The notes under the pieces are model-generated. The model made no database searches and was not told where the DNA came from. It worked only from the letters and a program-made list of their open reading frames with translations. Of a stretch of DNA of 64,000 nt, positions 17,988 to 28,150 are shown in pieces (the stretch's first letter is position 1; each line of letters starts with the position of its first letter). This stretch comes from Pseudarthrobacter oxydans (GTDB lineage Bacteria > Actinomycetota > Actinomycetes > Actinomycetales > Micrococcaceae). The DNA lies in the NCBI RefSeq assembly GCF_034258515.1, contig NZ_CP139438.1, positions 1,364,001-1,428,000 of the forward strand, read 5' to 3'. A program made the position numbers and the translations under genes.

Positions 17988-18566
17988 ATGTTTACCGCAC
18001 TTGCAGACCGTATCCGGGGGCTCGCGTCCCTTTTTTGGCGTGAAGTAGCCAAATTCGGAGCTGTTGGCGGCGTTGCGTTCGTCATCGACAACGGCCTGAC
18101 CTACTACCTCATGCACGGCCCCATGACCGACAGCGAGGCCAAGGCAAGGTTTGTCGGCGCCTCGGTGGCCACGGTGTTCTCCTGGATTGCCAACCGGCTC
18201 TGGACCTTCCGGCACCGCCGGCAGGCCAACGTGCTCCGGGAATTCCTGATGTTCGTCCTCATCAACGGGATCGGCATCGGCATCTCCACCGGCTTCACGG
18301 CCCTCGCCAAGTACGGTATGGGCGTGACGGACAAGAACATGCTGTTCTTCGCTGGAATAGTAGGCATCCTGGTGGCCACTGTTGTCCGCTTCTTCGCCTA
18401 CCGGTTCCTGGTGTTCAACCAGGAACTGGACCAGGAGCCGGAGTTTTCCCACGACCACGAGCTCATCGAGCTGCACCACCACGCCAAGGAGCACGACCGC
18501 CGCACCACGGAGCACGCCGTCGCCGTCGAGCGGGAAACCTCGGCCGAAGGCCAGGGCAAGGCTTAG
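17988..18566 (+). CDS. GtrA family membrane protein
   Basis: ATG 17988 is preceded by GGAGGG; upstream codons of the frame lack coding character. The 192-residue protein has four membrane helices in the GtrA order, starting EVAKFGAVGGVAFVIDNGL, with the family pattern ANRLWTFRHRR after the second helix and FAYRFLVF at the end, then a 45-residue charged tail rich in His, Glu and Asp. GtrA proteins are thought to move polyprenyl-linked sugars across the membrane for surface polymer assembly. The location among LCP, manA and GT2 genes suits that role. Confidence 0.88.
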   Translation: MFTALADRIRGLASLFWREVAKFGAVGGVAFVIDNGLTYYLMHGPMTDSEAKARFVGASVATVFSWIANRLWTFRHRRQANVLREFLMFVLINGIGIGISTGFTALAKYGMGVTDKNMLFFAGIVGILVATVVRFFAYRFLVFNQELDQEPEFSHDHELIELHHHAKEHDRRTTEHAVAVERETSAEGQGKA

Positions 18567-18579
18567 CCGGCCCGGCAGC

Positions 18580-19278
18580 TCAGCTGCCGTGGATGCGTTC
18601 CGCTGCGAGCAGTTTGTCCGTCAGCTGCACGTCCGGGTGGGTTACCACCACCGAGCCGTCGCGCCGCCAGGCGCCGAGGGCGTTTGACAGGGCAGCCTCG
18701 AGGCCGTTCCCGGCAGGGATGTGCAGCCGCACGCCCTCTTCATGGGGTGCCGCGAAGCCGTCGAGCAGGTCCCGGTGAAGGTGGCGCCGGCCGTCGCTGG
18801 CCACGATCGCGCAGCCTGAAGGATCAGCTTCGGCGTGGGCCATGAACACGTCGCCGTGGGAGCGGACTTCCGCCGCGTAGTCGATATAGCCAGTGCCCAG
18901 CTCACCCGGCCAGCGCATGGCCAGCGCAGGCAGCGCGACGGCGATGACGGCGTCGTACCTTCCCTCGACTGTTCCCGGATCGGCGGTGACCAGGTAATCC
19001 GCCGAGCTGCCGTCAAGGACCGTCTGCATCCCGAGCTGCCAGGCGGCAAGTGCCCAGACCATCGACTTCCAGTGCGCCGGCAGTTCCAGGCCGAGCCGCA
19101 TGCCGGGGGCGGCGTCCAGTTCGTCCTGAAGCAGGTTGCTGGTCTTGGCAACCCAGTTGTCCAGCACCCGGCCGGATAACTCGACGCGCTCGTCGCCGGG
19201 GCCGTACCAGGTGAGGCGCGGGGCGGTGGAGTTGCCTGAACGAAGGGTTGCCATGAGGTCGGCTGCCGGGTTGGTCAT
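18580..19278 (-). CDS. TIGR03089 family protein
   Basis: The 232-residue protein matches the actinobacterial TIGR03089 family: a fragment resembling the N-terminal half of adenylate-forming enzymes (LLQDELDAAPGMRLGLELPA; HWKSMVWALAAWQLGMQTVL) but without the Ser/Thr/Gly-rich P-loop and C-terminal domain of acyl-CoA synthetases. ATG 19278 is chosen because the added upstream codons are unlike the family. It is convergent with the GtrA gene (13 bases apart) and lies near the LCP gene, as in mycobacteria. Function unknown; a non-catalytic role is possible. Confidence 0.8.
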   Translation of the reverse strand: MTNPAADLMATLRSGNSTAPRLTWYGPGDERVELSGRVLDNWVAKTSNLLQDELDAAPGMRLGLELPAHWKSMVWALAAWQLGMQTVLDGSSADYLVTADPGTVEGRYDAVIAVALPALAMRWPGELGTGYIDYAAEVRSHGDVFMAHAEADPSGCAIVASDGRRHLHRDLLDGFAAPHEEGVRLHIPAGNGLEAALSNALGAWRRDGSVVVTHPDVQLTDKLLAAERIHGS

Positions 19279-19520
19279 GGCTACATCCTGCCACCGGCGA
19301 AGGTCTTTGGACCACGGTTTGCCGGCCTCCGCCGGCGCAGCGCTCAAGGGCCCGTCCCGTAACACGGCGTGAGATATCTCACACCAGATGCTCAGCGTGC
19401 TTGCTATTTCTTGGGATTGCGGCTATTTTCCGGCAAACGGCGGTGAATTTGAGGGTTCAGGGCCGTCGGTTCGGGCTGCCGGACTCCTGCACCGCGCGGT
19501 CGTAATAAATTACCGGGCGT

Positions 19521-19603
19521 GGCGTACGCCTTATTCGTGATCCAGAGTGATTATTATCCGGCAGCGGCTTGACTCGCCCAAGTTACACACGTGTAATTAG
19601 ATA
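19521..19603 (+). promoter_or_regulatory. whiB promoter region with two palindromes
   Basis: In the 406-base gap before whiB, a −35-like TTGACT (19569-19574) is followed after 17 bases by TGTAAT (19592-19597). The inverted repeat TTACAC-AC-GTGTAA (19583-19596) covers the −10 box, and a perfect palindrome GGCGTACGCC lies at 19521-19530. The AT-rich stretch from 19540 to 19610 stands out from the surrounding GC-rich DNA. Operator function is inferred. From 19279 to 19500 I see nothing definite. Confidence 0.45.
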
Positions 19604-19684
19604 ACTAAAGGCAACTGCGTAAATGCCGGCACACAACCGAGTGCCACGTATCCAGGCAGGGGCTGCAACATCAGGAGGGTCGCC

Positions 19685-20218
19685 ATGGGGCAAGCAGAGC
19701 GTATCCAGGAAGATGCCGTCGTGGCCGGCCAGGCAACGGCAAAATACCGCGCGCGGGGGGTGCCGAGCGACTGGTACGTTGACCCGGCCGACCCCCATGC
19801 CGCCGAGCGGTACAACAGGAACGCCGGGGGCGCCCTTGAGGACCAGGCCACTGCCTTCCTCGCCGCGCACGAGGCCCTGTTGGACGGCGGCGCCGAGCCG
19901 GAGGATGAACTCGACCCTCCCATGGAGCTTGCCGCAGGAGGCGCCACCCAGCCCGTATGGATCGGACTGCCTTTCCAGCAGGATTTCGACGACGAGGGCG
20001 AGCTGGGCTGGCAAACGGACGCGTTGTGCGCCCAAACTGACCCCGAGGCATTCTTCCCTGAAAAAGGCGGCTCCACCCGCGACGCAAAAAAGGTTTGCGG
20101 GGCCTGCAACGTGCGTTCGCAATGCCTGGAGTACGCGTTGGCGAACGACGAACGGTTTGGCATTTGGGGAGGCCTTTCCGAGCGCGAGCGCCGGCGGCTT
20201 AGGAAGCGAGCAATCTAA
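19685..20218 (+). CDS. WhiB-family iron-sulfur transcription factor (WhiB2-like)
   Basis: Four cysteines C115, C138, C141 and C147 (C-X22-C-X2-C-X5-C) bind a [4Fe-4S] cluster, followed by the turn GIWGG (159-163) and a basic C-terminus SERERRRLRKRAI for DNA contact. The N-terminal ~100 residues are acidic and longer than in most WhiB proteins. AGGAGGG lies 8 bases before the ATG. Placement near manA and a glycosyltransferase matches WhiB2/WhmD, which controls septation and cell division genes in mycobacteria and sporulation in Streptomyces (WhiB). Its stop codon adjoins the GT2 coding frame, implying cotranscription. Confidence 0.93.
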   Translation: MGQAERIQEDAVVAGQATAKYRARGVPSDWYVDPADPHAAERYNRNAGGALEDQATAFLAAHEALLDGGAEPEDELDPPMELAAGGATQPVWIGLPFQQDFDDEGELGWQTDALCAQTDPEAFFPEKGGSTRDAKKVCGACNVRSQCLEYALANDERFGIWGGLSERERRRLRKRAI

Positions 20219-20247
20219 TTCACCAGGATGTCCATGTCACTGCCGTT

Positions 20248-23200
20248 GTGGTCGCCCACAACGGCAGTGCCTATCTGCCCAGAACCCTCGCAGCCCTTGC
20301 GGACCAGACCCGGCCCGTGGACTACGCCATTGGCGTCGACACCGGATCCCGGGATGATTCCAAGGCCCTTCTCCAGCAGGCCCTGGGCACGGCCCACGTC
20401 GTCAGCCAGCAGCGGGGTAAAGGCGGCATGGGGGCGGCGGTGCTGGCCGGCCTGGCTGAACTGGCGCCATGGCGCGGAAGCGATGCAGGCGGCAAGGCCG
20501 AGTGGATCTGGCTGCTTCATGACGATGCAGCACCCGCACCGCAGGCCCTCGCCGAGCTGCTCAGCGCCGTCGAACGCGCGCCTTCCGTCACCGTAGCCGG
20601 CTGCAAGCAGCTGGACTGGGACGCCGGACGCAAGTTGATCGACGTCGGCCTGTCCACCAGCCGGTGGGCCGAACGGCTCACCCTGATCGACGCCGACGAA
20701 CTGGACCAGGGACAGTACGACGGGCGCAGTGACACCTTTGCGGTCAATTCCGCCGGAATGCTGGTTCGCCGCGACATCTGGGAGCAGCTGGGCGGTTTCG
20801 ATCCCGCCCTGCCCGGCAGCGGCGATGACGTCGACTTCTGCTGGCGCAACCGGCTGGCAGGGCACCGCGTTGTGGTGGTGCCCGCGGCCAGGATGTTCCA
20901 CGTCGCGCACCGGCCGCACGCGCTGGGCAATGCCGCAGCCGCCCGGAAAGCCCAGGTCCATCTGCGCCTGAAACACTCGCCGCTGTGGATGGTACCCGTC
21001 CATGGAACAGGGGCCCTCCTGGGCAGCCTGTTCAAGCTGGTGCTCAGCATTCTGGTAAAAGACCCCGGCCACGGCTTGTCCCAGCTGGTTGCTACCTGCG
21101 CCGCCCTCGGCAGGCCGCGCGCCGTGGCCAAGGCCCGACGCAGCGCCCGCCAAACCCGCCGGATCCGCAGGTCGGTGATCCGCAAGCTCCAAACGCCCAG
21201 GCGCGAGGTCTGGAGCCACCGCCGGTCCCTGATGGAGGCGCTCGGCTCGGACAATTCACCTGCCGATGACCTCGAGCAGGATCCACTGGCGCACCAACCC
21301 ACGGGGGATGCGTCGGACGACTTCGCGGCCCTTGCCACCTCAAAACGCGGTTGGGTGGGCAACGGCGCCCTGGCCACCGTCATCATCGCATCCGTCGCGT
21401 CAATGCTGGCCCTTACGGGACTTTTCCGTGCCGACGCCGTAACCGGTGGCGCCCTCATTCCCGTTTCCGGCGAGCTCGGCGATCTGTGGCACCACGCCTC
21501 AAGCTGGTGGATCACGCTCGGCGCAGGATTGCCCGGGCGGGGAGACCCCTTTGGATACGTCCTGTGGATCCTGGGCGTACTCGGCGGGGGCGACGCCAAC
21601 CCTGCCATCGCCTGGCTGCTGCTGCTCGCAACTCCGCTGTCCGGGCTGACGGCGTGGTTCGCTGCGGGAGGCCTGACAGTCCGGCGCCGCCTGCGGCTGG
21701 CCGCAGCGGTCTTTTGGGCTGCCGCCCCTGCCCTCCAGGTGGCGCTTAACCAGGGCCGGGCCGGCGCACTGGTTGCCCACATCATGCTTCCCTTGCTGGT
21801 CCTTGCGCTGCTGCGGGCCACCGGCTCTGCAATAGGGCACGGCCGCTTCACACTGCCTGCCCCTGCCGACGGCCGCCTCGGCGACAGGCCGCCGGCCCGG
21901 CCCGGCATCAACGGCACGCCGTCCTGGACCGCTGCCGCGGCCGCGGGCCTTACATTGGCCGTTGTTGCCGCGTCGGCACCGTCGCTCCTGGCTCCGGCCG
22001 CCGTGGTCATCGTGCTCTGCGGCCTCCTGCTCGGCCGCCGCGGGCGCACGGTCTGGTGGGCCCTGCTGCCTGCCGCGGCCCTTTTCATTCCCTTCGGCAT
22101 CTCCGTGCTCGACAGGCCGAGGGCGTTGCTGGCGGATCCCGGCCCGCCGCTGGCCTTTGACGCTGCACCTTTGTGGCAGCAGCTGCTGGGACAGCCGCTG
22201 CAGTTTGATCCGCAGGGCGGCCTTGAGGGGCTTCCCCACTTCACCGGCGGCCCATTCCCCTGGGCCTTGCTGCTGGCGCTCCTGGGGGCGGTCCCGGTGC
22301 TCGCCCTGGCCGTTGCCGGGCTGCTGGTCCCCGGACACCGCGCCAGGACAGTGAGGTGTTTCTGGGTGGCCGGCATCATTGCCTTGGCAGGCGGCTGGCT
22401 GGCAGGCCACGTGGCTACCGGACTGAGCGCGGAAACGATGGTGACCCCCTTCACCGGGCCGGCCGTCTCGGCCGCGGCCTTCGCACTCCTGGCCGCAGGC
22501 ATCCTGGGTGCCGAACAACTCCTGGCCATGACCGACAAAGCTGTGGCCAGCAGCACCACCAAGCACAGGACTGCCCTGCGGTCAGTTGCTGCCGTCAGCA
22601 TGGTCCTCCTGCTGGCCGGCCCCTTGGCGGGAATGGCGGCCTGGTCCGCCCAGAACCTGCTTCGCCCTGCGACGGCCGCCGCGGGGACGGGCCCGGCGGG
22701 CGCCGGTGCCACGGCAACGGGCGTTGCCGACGACGCTGACGCGCTCGGAGCTCCCCGCCTGGTGGAGCCCGCCACCCCGCGGACCCTCCCGGCTACCGCG
22801 ATCGACCGCGGCACGGGGCCGGAGCAGACCCGCACCCTGCTGATCAGTACACGGGACAACGGCACTTTCGATGCGACCCTGATGCGGGGCGCCGGTACCA
22901 CCTTGGACAGTTTCTCGGCCATTGCGTCCGCACGGAACATCATCGGTGCGCCGGGGGCAGAGTCAGTACGCGAGGATGATGACGTCGCCGCCGCCGTCCG
23001 CCGCGTGGTGGCCACCCTTGTTGCAGGCCAGGGCGTGGACCCGCGGAACGACCTCGAGCAGCTCGGCGTCGGGTTCATTGTGCTGCGCTCAGCGGACACC
23101 GCGGCGCAACTGACAGCCAGCAGGATGGATGCTGTACCCGGACTTGTGGCGGTAGGCCAGACCGACGTGGGATGGCTCTGGCGGATCACCCCGCTGAACC

Positions 23201-23616
23201 AGCCGGTACTGGAGGCTGCCGATGTTGCGCACCGGGTGCGGATCGTGGACGCAGGCGGTGCTTCCATCGGCTTGGTTCCCTCCGCCTACACGGACGTCGA
23301 CGCCCCCGTGGGTGCCGGCCCGGAAGGGCGCCTTGTGGTCCTGGCAGAACGCGCGGATCCGGGCTGGAGCGCCTGGATCGACGGCCGCAGGCTCACGGCA
23401 ACCACCTCGGGCTGGGCCCAGGCCTTCACGCTCCCTGCCTCCGGAGGACAGTTGACCATCCGTTATGAGAACCCTTGGGCGCTGTGGACGGCCGTAGCGC
23501 AGGTCACGGTGATTGGCCTGACGGTCCTGCTCGCCATCCCGATGCCCGCCCGGAGGACACGGACCGGCCTTTCACGGGACGAGGGCTCCCTGCGTAAGGA
23601 ACACCAGAATGCATGA
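20248..23616 (+). CDS. large membrane glycosyltransferase family 2 protein
   Basis: The GT2 domain occupies about residues 1-260: VDTGSRDD, a WIWLLHDDAAP DxD-type motif near 90, then GSGDDVDFCWRN. About ten to twelve hydrophobic helices follow (about 370-800), then an extracytoplasmic domain (about 810-1090) and a last helix near 1085-1105. GTG 20248 is the only standard start, but it removes the first beta strand (VTAVVV); the frame is open back to 20203 and an ATT at 20218, touching the whiB stop and 12 bases after AGGAAGCG, would restore it. It probably adds or exports a surface sugar. The next gene overlaps by 8 bases. Confidence 0.85.
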   Translation: MVAHNGSAYLPRTLAALADQTRPVDYAIGVDTGSRDDSKALLQQALGTAHVVSQQRGKGGMGAAVLAGLAELAPWRGSDAGGKAEWIWLLHDDAAPAPQALAELLSAVERAPSVTVAGCKQLDWDAGRKLIDVGLSTSRWAERLTLIDADELDQGQYDGRSDTFAVNSAGMLVRRDIWEQLGGFDPALPGSGDDVDFCWRNRLAGHRVVVVPAARMFHVAHRPHALGNAAAARKAQVHLRLKHSPLWMVPVHGTGALLGSLFKLVLSILVKDPGHGLSQLVATCAALGRPRAVAKARRSARQTRRIRRSVIRKLQTPRREVWSHRRSLMEALGSDNSPADDLEQDPLAHQPTGDASDDFAALATSKRGWVGNGALATVIIASVASMLALTGLFRADAVTGGALIPVSGELGDLWHHASSWWITLGAGLPGRGDPFGYVLWILGVLGGGDANPAIAWLLLLATPLSGLTAWFAAGGLTVRRRLRLAAAVFWAAAPALQVALNQGRAGALVAHIMLPLLVLALLRATGSAIGHGRFTLPAPADGRLGDRPPARPGINGTPSWTAAAAAGLTLAVVAASAPSLLAPAAVVIVLCGLLLGRRGRTVWWALLPAAALFIPFGISVLDRPRALLADPGPPLAFDAAPLWQQLLGQPLQFDPQGGLEGLPHFTGGPFPWALLLALLGAVPVLALAVAGLLVPGHRARTVRCFWVAGIIALAGGWLAGHVATGLSAETMVTPFTGPAVSAAAFALLAAGILGAEQLLAMTDKAVASSTTKHRTALRSVAAVSMVLLLAGPLAGMAAWSAQNLLRPATAAAGTGPAGAGATATGVADDADALGAPRLVEPATPRTLPATAIDRGTGPEQTRTLLISTRDNGTFDATLMRGAGTTLDSFSAIASARNIIGAPGAESVREDDDVAAAVRRVVATLVAGQGVDPRNDLEQLGVGFIVLRSADTAAQLTASRMDAVPGLVAVGQTDVGWLWRITPLNQPVLEAADVAHRVRIVDAGGASIGLVPSAYTDVDAPVGAGPEGRLVVLAERADPGWSAWIDGRRLTATTSGWAQAFTLPASGGQLTIRYENPWALWTAVAQVTVIGLTVLLAIPMPARRTRTGLSRDEGSLRKEHQNA

Positions 23617-25297
23617 GCACACTCCGCCCGCTGAAGCGCCGGAAGCCCTGGCCTCCGGCGGGGCGCAAAGCGCAACGGGCGCCGAAAGCACCTCGGACAC
23701 TGACCATCGTTCGTTCCGGCGGGCTTCAGTACCGGGACGCAAAGCGGCGCTGGCGGGGCTCGCTTCGGCGGCAGTGATCCTCGCCGGAGCGGGGGCAGTG
23801 GTAGCGGGTGGATCCCTCCTGCCACAGGCGGATTCCAGCCGTGCGGTGGCCGCCCCGGCAGTAGCTGTTCCCGCCGGGACGAGCCTGGGTGTGTGCCCGG
23901 GACCGGCCCGGCTGCTGGAAGGCACCGAGGCTGGAACTGATCCCCAGTTCAGTCCGGTGTCCGCTACGGCCGCCACTTCTGTCACAGCGGCGGTCCTCGG
24001 CTCGGCGGGAGTGCTGCCGGCAAGCCGGCTGTCGCAGCTGGACGGGACAACCGCCGTCGAAATTTCCAAGGAGCCCGGCCAGGCTGCTTCTGCCGGTTCG
24101 CCCCAGGAACTCCTGGCCGGAGTGGTGGCAGCCCGTCCCGTGGAAAAGGCCAGCGTACTGAGCGCCGACGCCTTGGCAAACCAGAAGGCATCGGCCGCGG
24201 CGGTGATGAAGTTCACTGCCACAGACGGGGATCTCCAGGGCACCGCAGCATCCAACTGCCAGCCGCCCTCCAACGACCAGTGGCTTGCAGGGGCGAGCAC
24301 AACCGTGGGCCGGGCGTCCGTGCTGGTGCTGACAAATGCCTCCACCACGCCGGCGACCGTAAGCCTGGAACTTTTTGGCGCCCAAGGGCAGATCCAGGCG
24401 CCTGGCAGCCGCGGCCTGCTTGTCGCTCCGGGCACCTCCCGATCCGTGGTCCTCGCAGGCCTTGCGCCCGGGGAGCCGCAGCTCAGTGTCCACATCCGCA
24501 GCGCCGGCGGTCCCGTCGCGGCCGTGATCCAACAGGGCGTACTGCGCGGCCTTACCCCCGGGGGAGTGGACTTCATTGCGCCGGGAGCAGCTCCCGCTGT
24601 GCGCCAGGTGATGACGGGCGTGGACATCCAGGACCCCGCCGGGCTGGCCCAGCTGACCGGGAAGCCAGGGTATGGGGATGCCGGCCCGGCACTTCAGCTG
24701 ACGGTTCCGGGGCCGTCGGACGCAGTGGTGGAGGTCAAGCTCTACGGCCGGGACGGCCAAAAGGCCCTGCCCTCCGGGGGCGTCATTACGGCAAAGGCAG
24801 GCGCCGTCACCGAAGTCTCGCTCGCTGGTGTCCCCGCCGGGCAGTACACGGTGGCCGCGTCCTCGGATGTCTCGTTCGTCGCCGCCACGCGGATCCCCCG
24901 GGGGCTCCAGGAAGACCGGCCGTCGGACGTCGCCTGGGCAGCGTCAGGGGTGAGGCTGGGCAGCCAGCACGTGGTTCCGGTTCCCCAGGGCGGGAGCCGC
25001 AGCCTGATCTTCGGCGCCCTGGACGCCAGGGCCACCATCACCTATTCCGCCATCACATCGGACGGCAAAGTCCGGACCCCGTCCACCGCCGATATTGCCG
25101 GCGGAACCACGTCTTCCATAGCGGTGCCGGACAAGGTTGAGGACGTGGGCGTCGTGGGCTACGTAGTTTCCGCATCCGGAGATGCCGCGTACGGCGCTGT
25201 GCTGGTTCAGCAGGATGGCAGGAACGACGTCTCAACGCTGGCGTTCCTGGCGGCCGCCGCCGGCCAGGAAACAGTGCCCGTGACGCTCAGCCACTAG
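23609..25297 (+). CDS. DUF5719 family exported protein
   Basis: The 562-residue protein has a polar N-terminus, one membrane helix at about 47-68 (ALAGLASAAVILAGAGAVVA) and a long Ala/Gly/Val-rich extracytoplasmic region made of repeated beta-sandwich-like segments, as expected for DUF5719. It begins inside the GT2 gene (8-base overlap), so the two are translationally coupled; the same pair occurs in other actinobacteria. It probably acts outside the membrane with the glycosyltransferase. No catalytic motif is visible. Confidence 0.8.
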   Translation: MHEHTPPAEAPEALASGGAQSATGAESTSDTDHRSFRRASVPGRKAALAGLASAAVILAGAGAVVAGGSLLPQADSSRAVAAPAVAVPAGTSLGVCPGPARLLEGTEAGTDPQFSPVSATAATSVTAAVLGSAGVLPASRLSQLDGTTAVEISKEPGQAASAGSPQELLAGVVAARPVEKASVLSADALANQKASAAAVMKFTATDGDLQGTAASNCQPPSNDQWLAGASTTVGRASVLVLTNASTTPATVSLELFGAQGQIQAPGSRGLLVAPGTSRSVVLAGLAPGEPQLSVHIRSAGGPVAAVIQQGVLRGLTPGGVDFIAPGAAPAVRQVMTGVDIQDPAGLAQLTGKPGYGDAGPALQLTVPGPSDAVVEVKLYGRDGQKALPSGGVITAKAGAVTEVSLAGVPAGQYTVAASSDVSFVAATRIPRGLQEDRPSDVAWAASGVRLGSQHVVPVPQGGSRSLIFGALDARATITYSAITSDGKVRTPSTADIAGGTTSSIAVPDKVEDVGVVGYVVSASGDAAYGAVLVQQDGRNDVSTLAFLAAAAGQETVPVTLSH

Positions 25298-25324
25298 GCC
25301 GGCGGCACAGCCGCTGCGGCCGGT

Positions 25325-25837
25325 TCAGTACCGGCGGCGGTAGACCGGGTCCAGTGTCTCCGGAGCCACTCCGAGCATCTCGGCGGTGTGCTCCACAACG
25401 ACATCGTGGATCAGGTCCTGGAGCTCTTCCGGGCCGGGGCTCGCCTGTTCCACCACGCGCCGGTACACGGTAATCATGGGTCCTTCCCCGTCCGCAGCGG
25501 GAGTATAGGAGCCCATGGGAGCGGGGGAAGTGCTGGCTGCCAGCTGCTCCAGGTCCGGGGGGATCTCGTCCACGCCAAACCGGACCCCGTCCAGCGTCTT
25601 GCCCCAGATGTCGTGAAGCCGTTGGGCGGAATCCATCACCATGTCATCAAAGCGGTCCGAGCGGGTCCGGTAGCCGGGATGGGTCGGGAGCACCACTTCC
25701 CCGCGGAGCCCGCGCCCGTGGCGGTTGCGCCGGCGCATTGCGAAGCTCTTGCCCGGTGAGCCGGTCCCTAAATCCCTGCGGGCATCCGGATCAGCCAACC
25801 GGACCGTGAAACCGGATTTCTGGTTCGATGACTGCAT
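25325..25837 (-). CDS. PF06262-like (zincin-type) protein with degenerate active site
   Basis: The conserved core runs from RRRNRHGRGLRG to LDPVYRRRY and resembles Rv3259 and the 'metallopeptidase family protein' (DUF1025/PF06262) group, including VDEIPPDLEQL and the helix LQDLIHDVVVEHTAEMLGV. In true members that helix carries HExxH; here it reads HDVVVEH, so zinc catalysis is doubtful. I used ATG 25837 (MQSSNQKSG); ATG 25738 (MRRRNRHG) is a credible shorter start, and neither has a good ribosome site. It is divergent from the DUF3499 gene, the same neighbour as in mycobacteria. Confidence 0.7.
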   Translation of the reverse strand: MQSSNQKSGFTVRLADPDARRDLGTGSPGKSFAMRRRNRHGRGLRGEVVLPTHPGYRTRSDRFDDMVMDSAQRLHDIWGKTLDGVRFGVDEIPPDLEQLAASTSPAPMGSYTPAADGEGPMITVYRRVVEQASPGPEELQDLIHDVVVEHTAEMLGVAPETLDPVYRRRY

Positions 25838-25942
25838 ACATTGACTGTAAACCCGGCGGAACATTTACGCGATACATTCTGCCTGGGGCACGGACGCGGC
25901 GGCCCCGGGGTAGCAATGCGCCGTTTTGGCCGCGATACGGAG

Positions 25943-25948
25943 TAGTCT
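25943..25948 (+). promoter_or_regulatory. −10 box TAGTCT before the DUF3499 gene
   Basis: TAGTCT ends 8 bases before the GTG start at 25957 and there is no Shine-Dalgarno sequence, suggesting a near-leaderless transcript. Confidence 0.35.
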
Positions 25949-25956
25949 GTGATGTC

Positions 25957-26346
25957 GTGGGAGCTATCCGTCAGTGTTCAAGATCTGCCTGCCGCCAGTC
26001 AGCGGTGGCCACCCTGACGTACGTCTATGCAGACTCCACAGCAGTCCTCGGTCCGCTGGCCACGTACGCCGAGCCGCATTGTTACGATTTGTGCGAGCAG
26101 CACGCAGGCTCCCTGACGGTCCCGCGGGGCTGGGAGGTCCTGCGGCTGGCGATGCCGTCGACTCCCCAGCAGCCCGGCCCTGATGACCTGCTCGCCCTTG
26201 CGAATGCCGTCCGGGATGCTGCGGCCCTGCCCAACCAGGCGAAGCAGCCGCCGGCGCAGCGCGGCCCCCATTCAGCCCTTGAGGCGCCGGCCGGCGCCGA
26301 AGGCACCCGCAGGGGACACTTGCGCGTCCTGCGTGAACCCTCCTGA
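25957..26346 (+). CDS. DUF3499 family protein
   Basis: The 129-residue product starts at GTG 25957; the frame is open further upstream but that part overlaps the divergent promoter region. The N-terminal half has a zinc-ribbon look: C7-S-R-S-A-C12 and a second pair CYDLCEQHA (about 44-50), with VATLTYVYADSTAVLG between them. The C-terminal half is Ala/Pro-rich and variable. DUF3499 is an actinobacterial signature family of unknown function, typically next to the PF06262-like gene seen here on the other strand. Confidence 0.8.
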   Translation: MGAIRQCSRSACRQSAVATLTYVYADSTAVLGPLATYAEPHCYDLCEQHAGSLTVPRGWEVLRLAMPSTPQQPGPDDLLALANAVRDAAALPNQAKQPPAQRGPHSALEAPAGAEGTRRGHLRVLREPS

Positions 26347-26424
26347 CATCCATGTGGCGGTAGGCTGGAAGCTGCACATCAGTCCGCTACCGGCGCGAGC
26401 GCGCCCGCCAGGGAGCACCAATAA

Positions 26425-26652
26425 ATGCCCAAGATCAGTCCCGAACTGCTGTCCGTCCTGCGTTGTCCCGTGACCGGTTCGCCCCTGGTGCAGGAAGGCG
26501 AGGAACTGGTTGCCGCCGTCGCTGCGGAATCCGGGGTCAAGCCCCGCTACGCCATCGAGGACGGCATACCGCTGCTCCTGCCCCCGGAGCTGCTCGCTGC
26601 AGCCTCCGCGGCAGGATCTGACCAACATGACTCAGCCTCCGGAACGAATTAA
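26425..26652 (+). CDS. Trm112-like small protein
   Basis: A 75-residue protein with ISPELLSVLRCPVTGSPL and YAIEDGIPLLLPPE, the pattern of the Trm112/YcaR family. Eukaryotic Trm112 is a zinc-binding activator of methyltransferases; this copy has only one cysteine (CPVT instead of CPxC), so zinc binding is unlikely. It precedes ahcY by 9 bases, which is suggestive because AhcY removes the S-adenosylhomocysteine produced by methyltransferases. A TAGGCT at 26363 may be its −10 box, with a leader of about 55 bases and GGGAG before the start. Confidence 0.75.
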   Translation: MPKISPELLSVLRCPVTGSPLVQEGEELVAAVAAESGVKPRYAIEDGIPLLLPPELLAAASAAGSDQHDSASGTN

Positions 26653-26661
26653 GGACCATCC

Positions 26662-28149
<1,488 letters not shown>

Positions 28150-28150
28150 G

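Noticed and set aside
20517..23267. A 916-codon open frame antisense to the GT2 gene
   Set aside because: High GC DNA leaves long frames open on the opposite strand; composition is Ser/Arg/Pro-rich and no domain is visible, while the plus strand encodes a clear GT2 protein.
26653..26661. SAH or SAM riboswitch for ahcY
   Set aside because: Only 9 bases separate ahcY from the gene before it.
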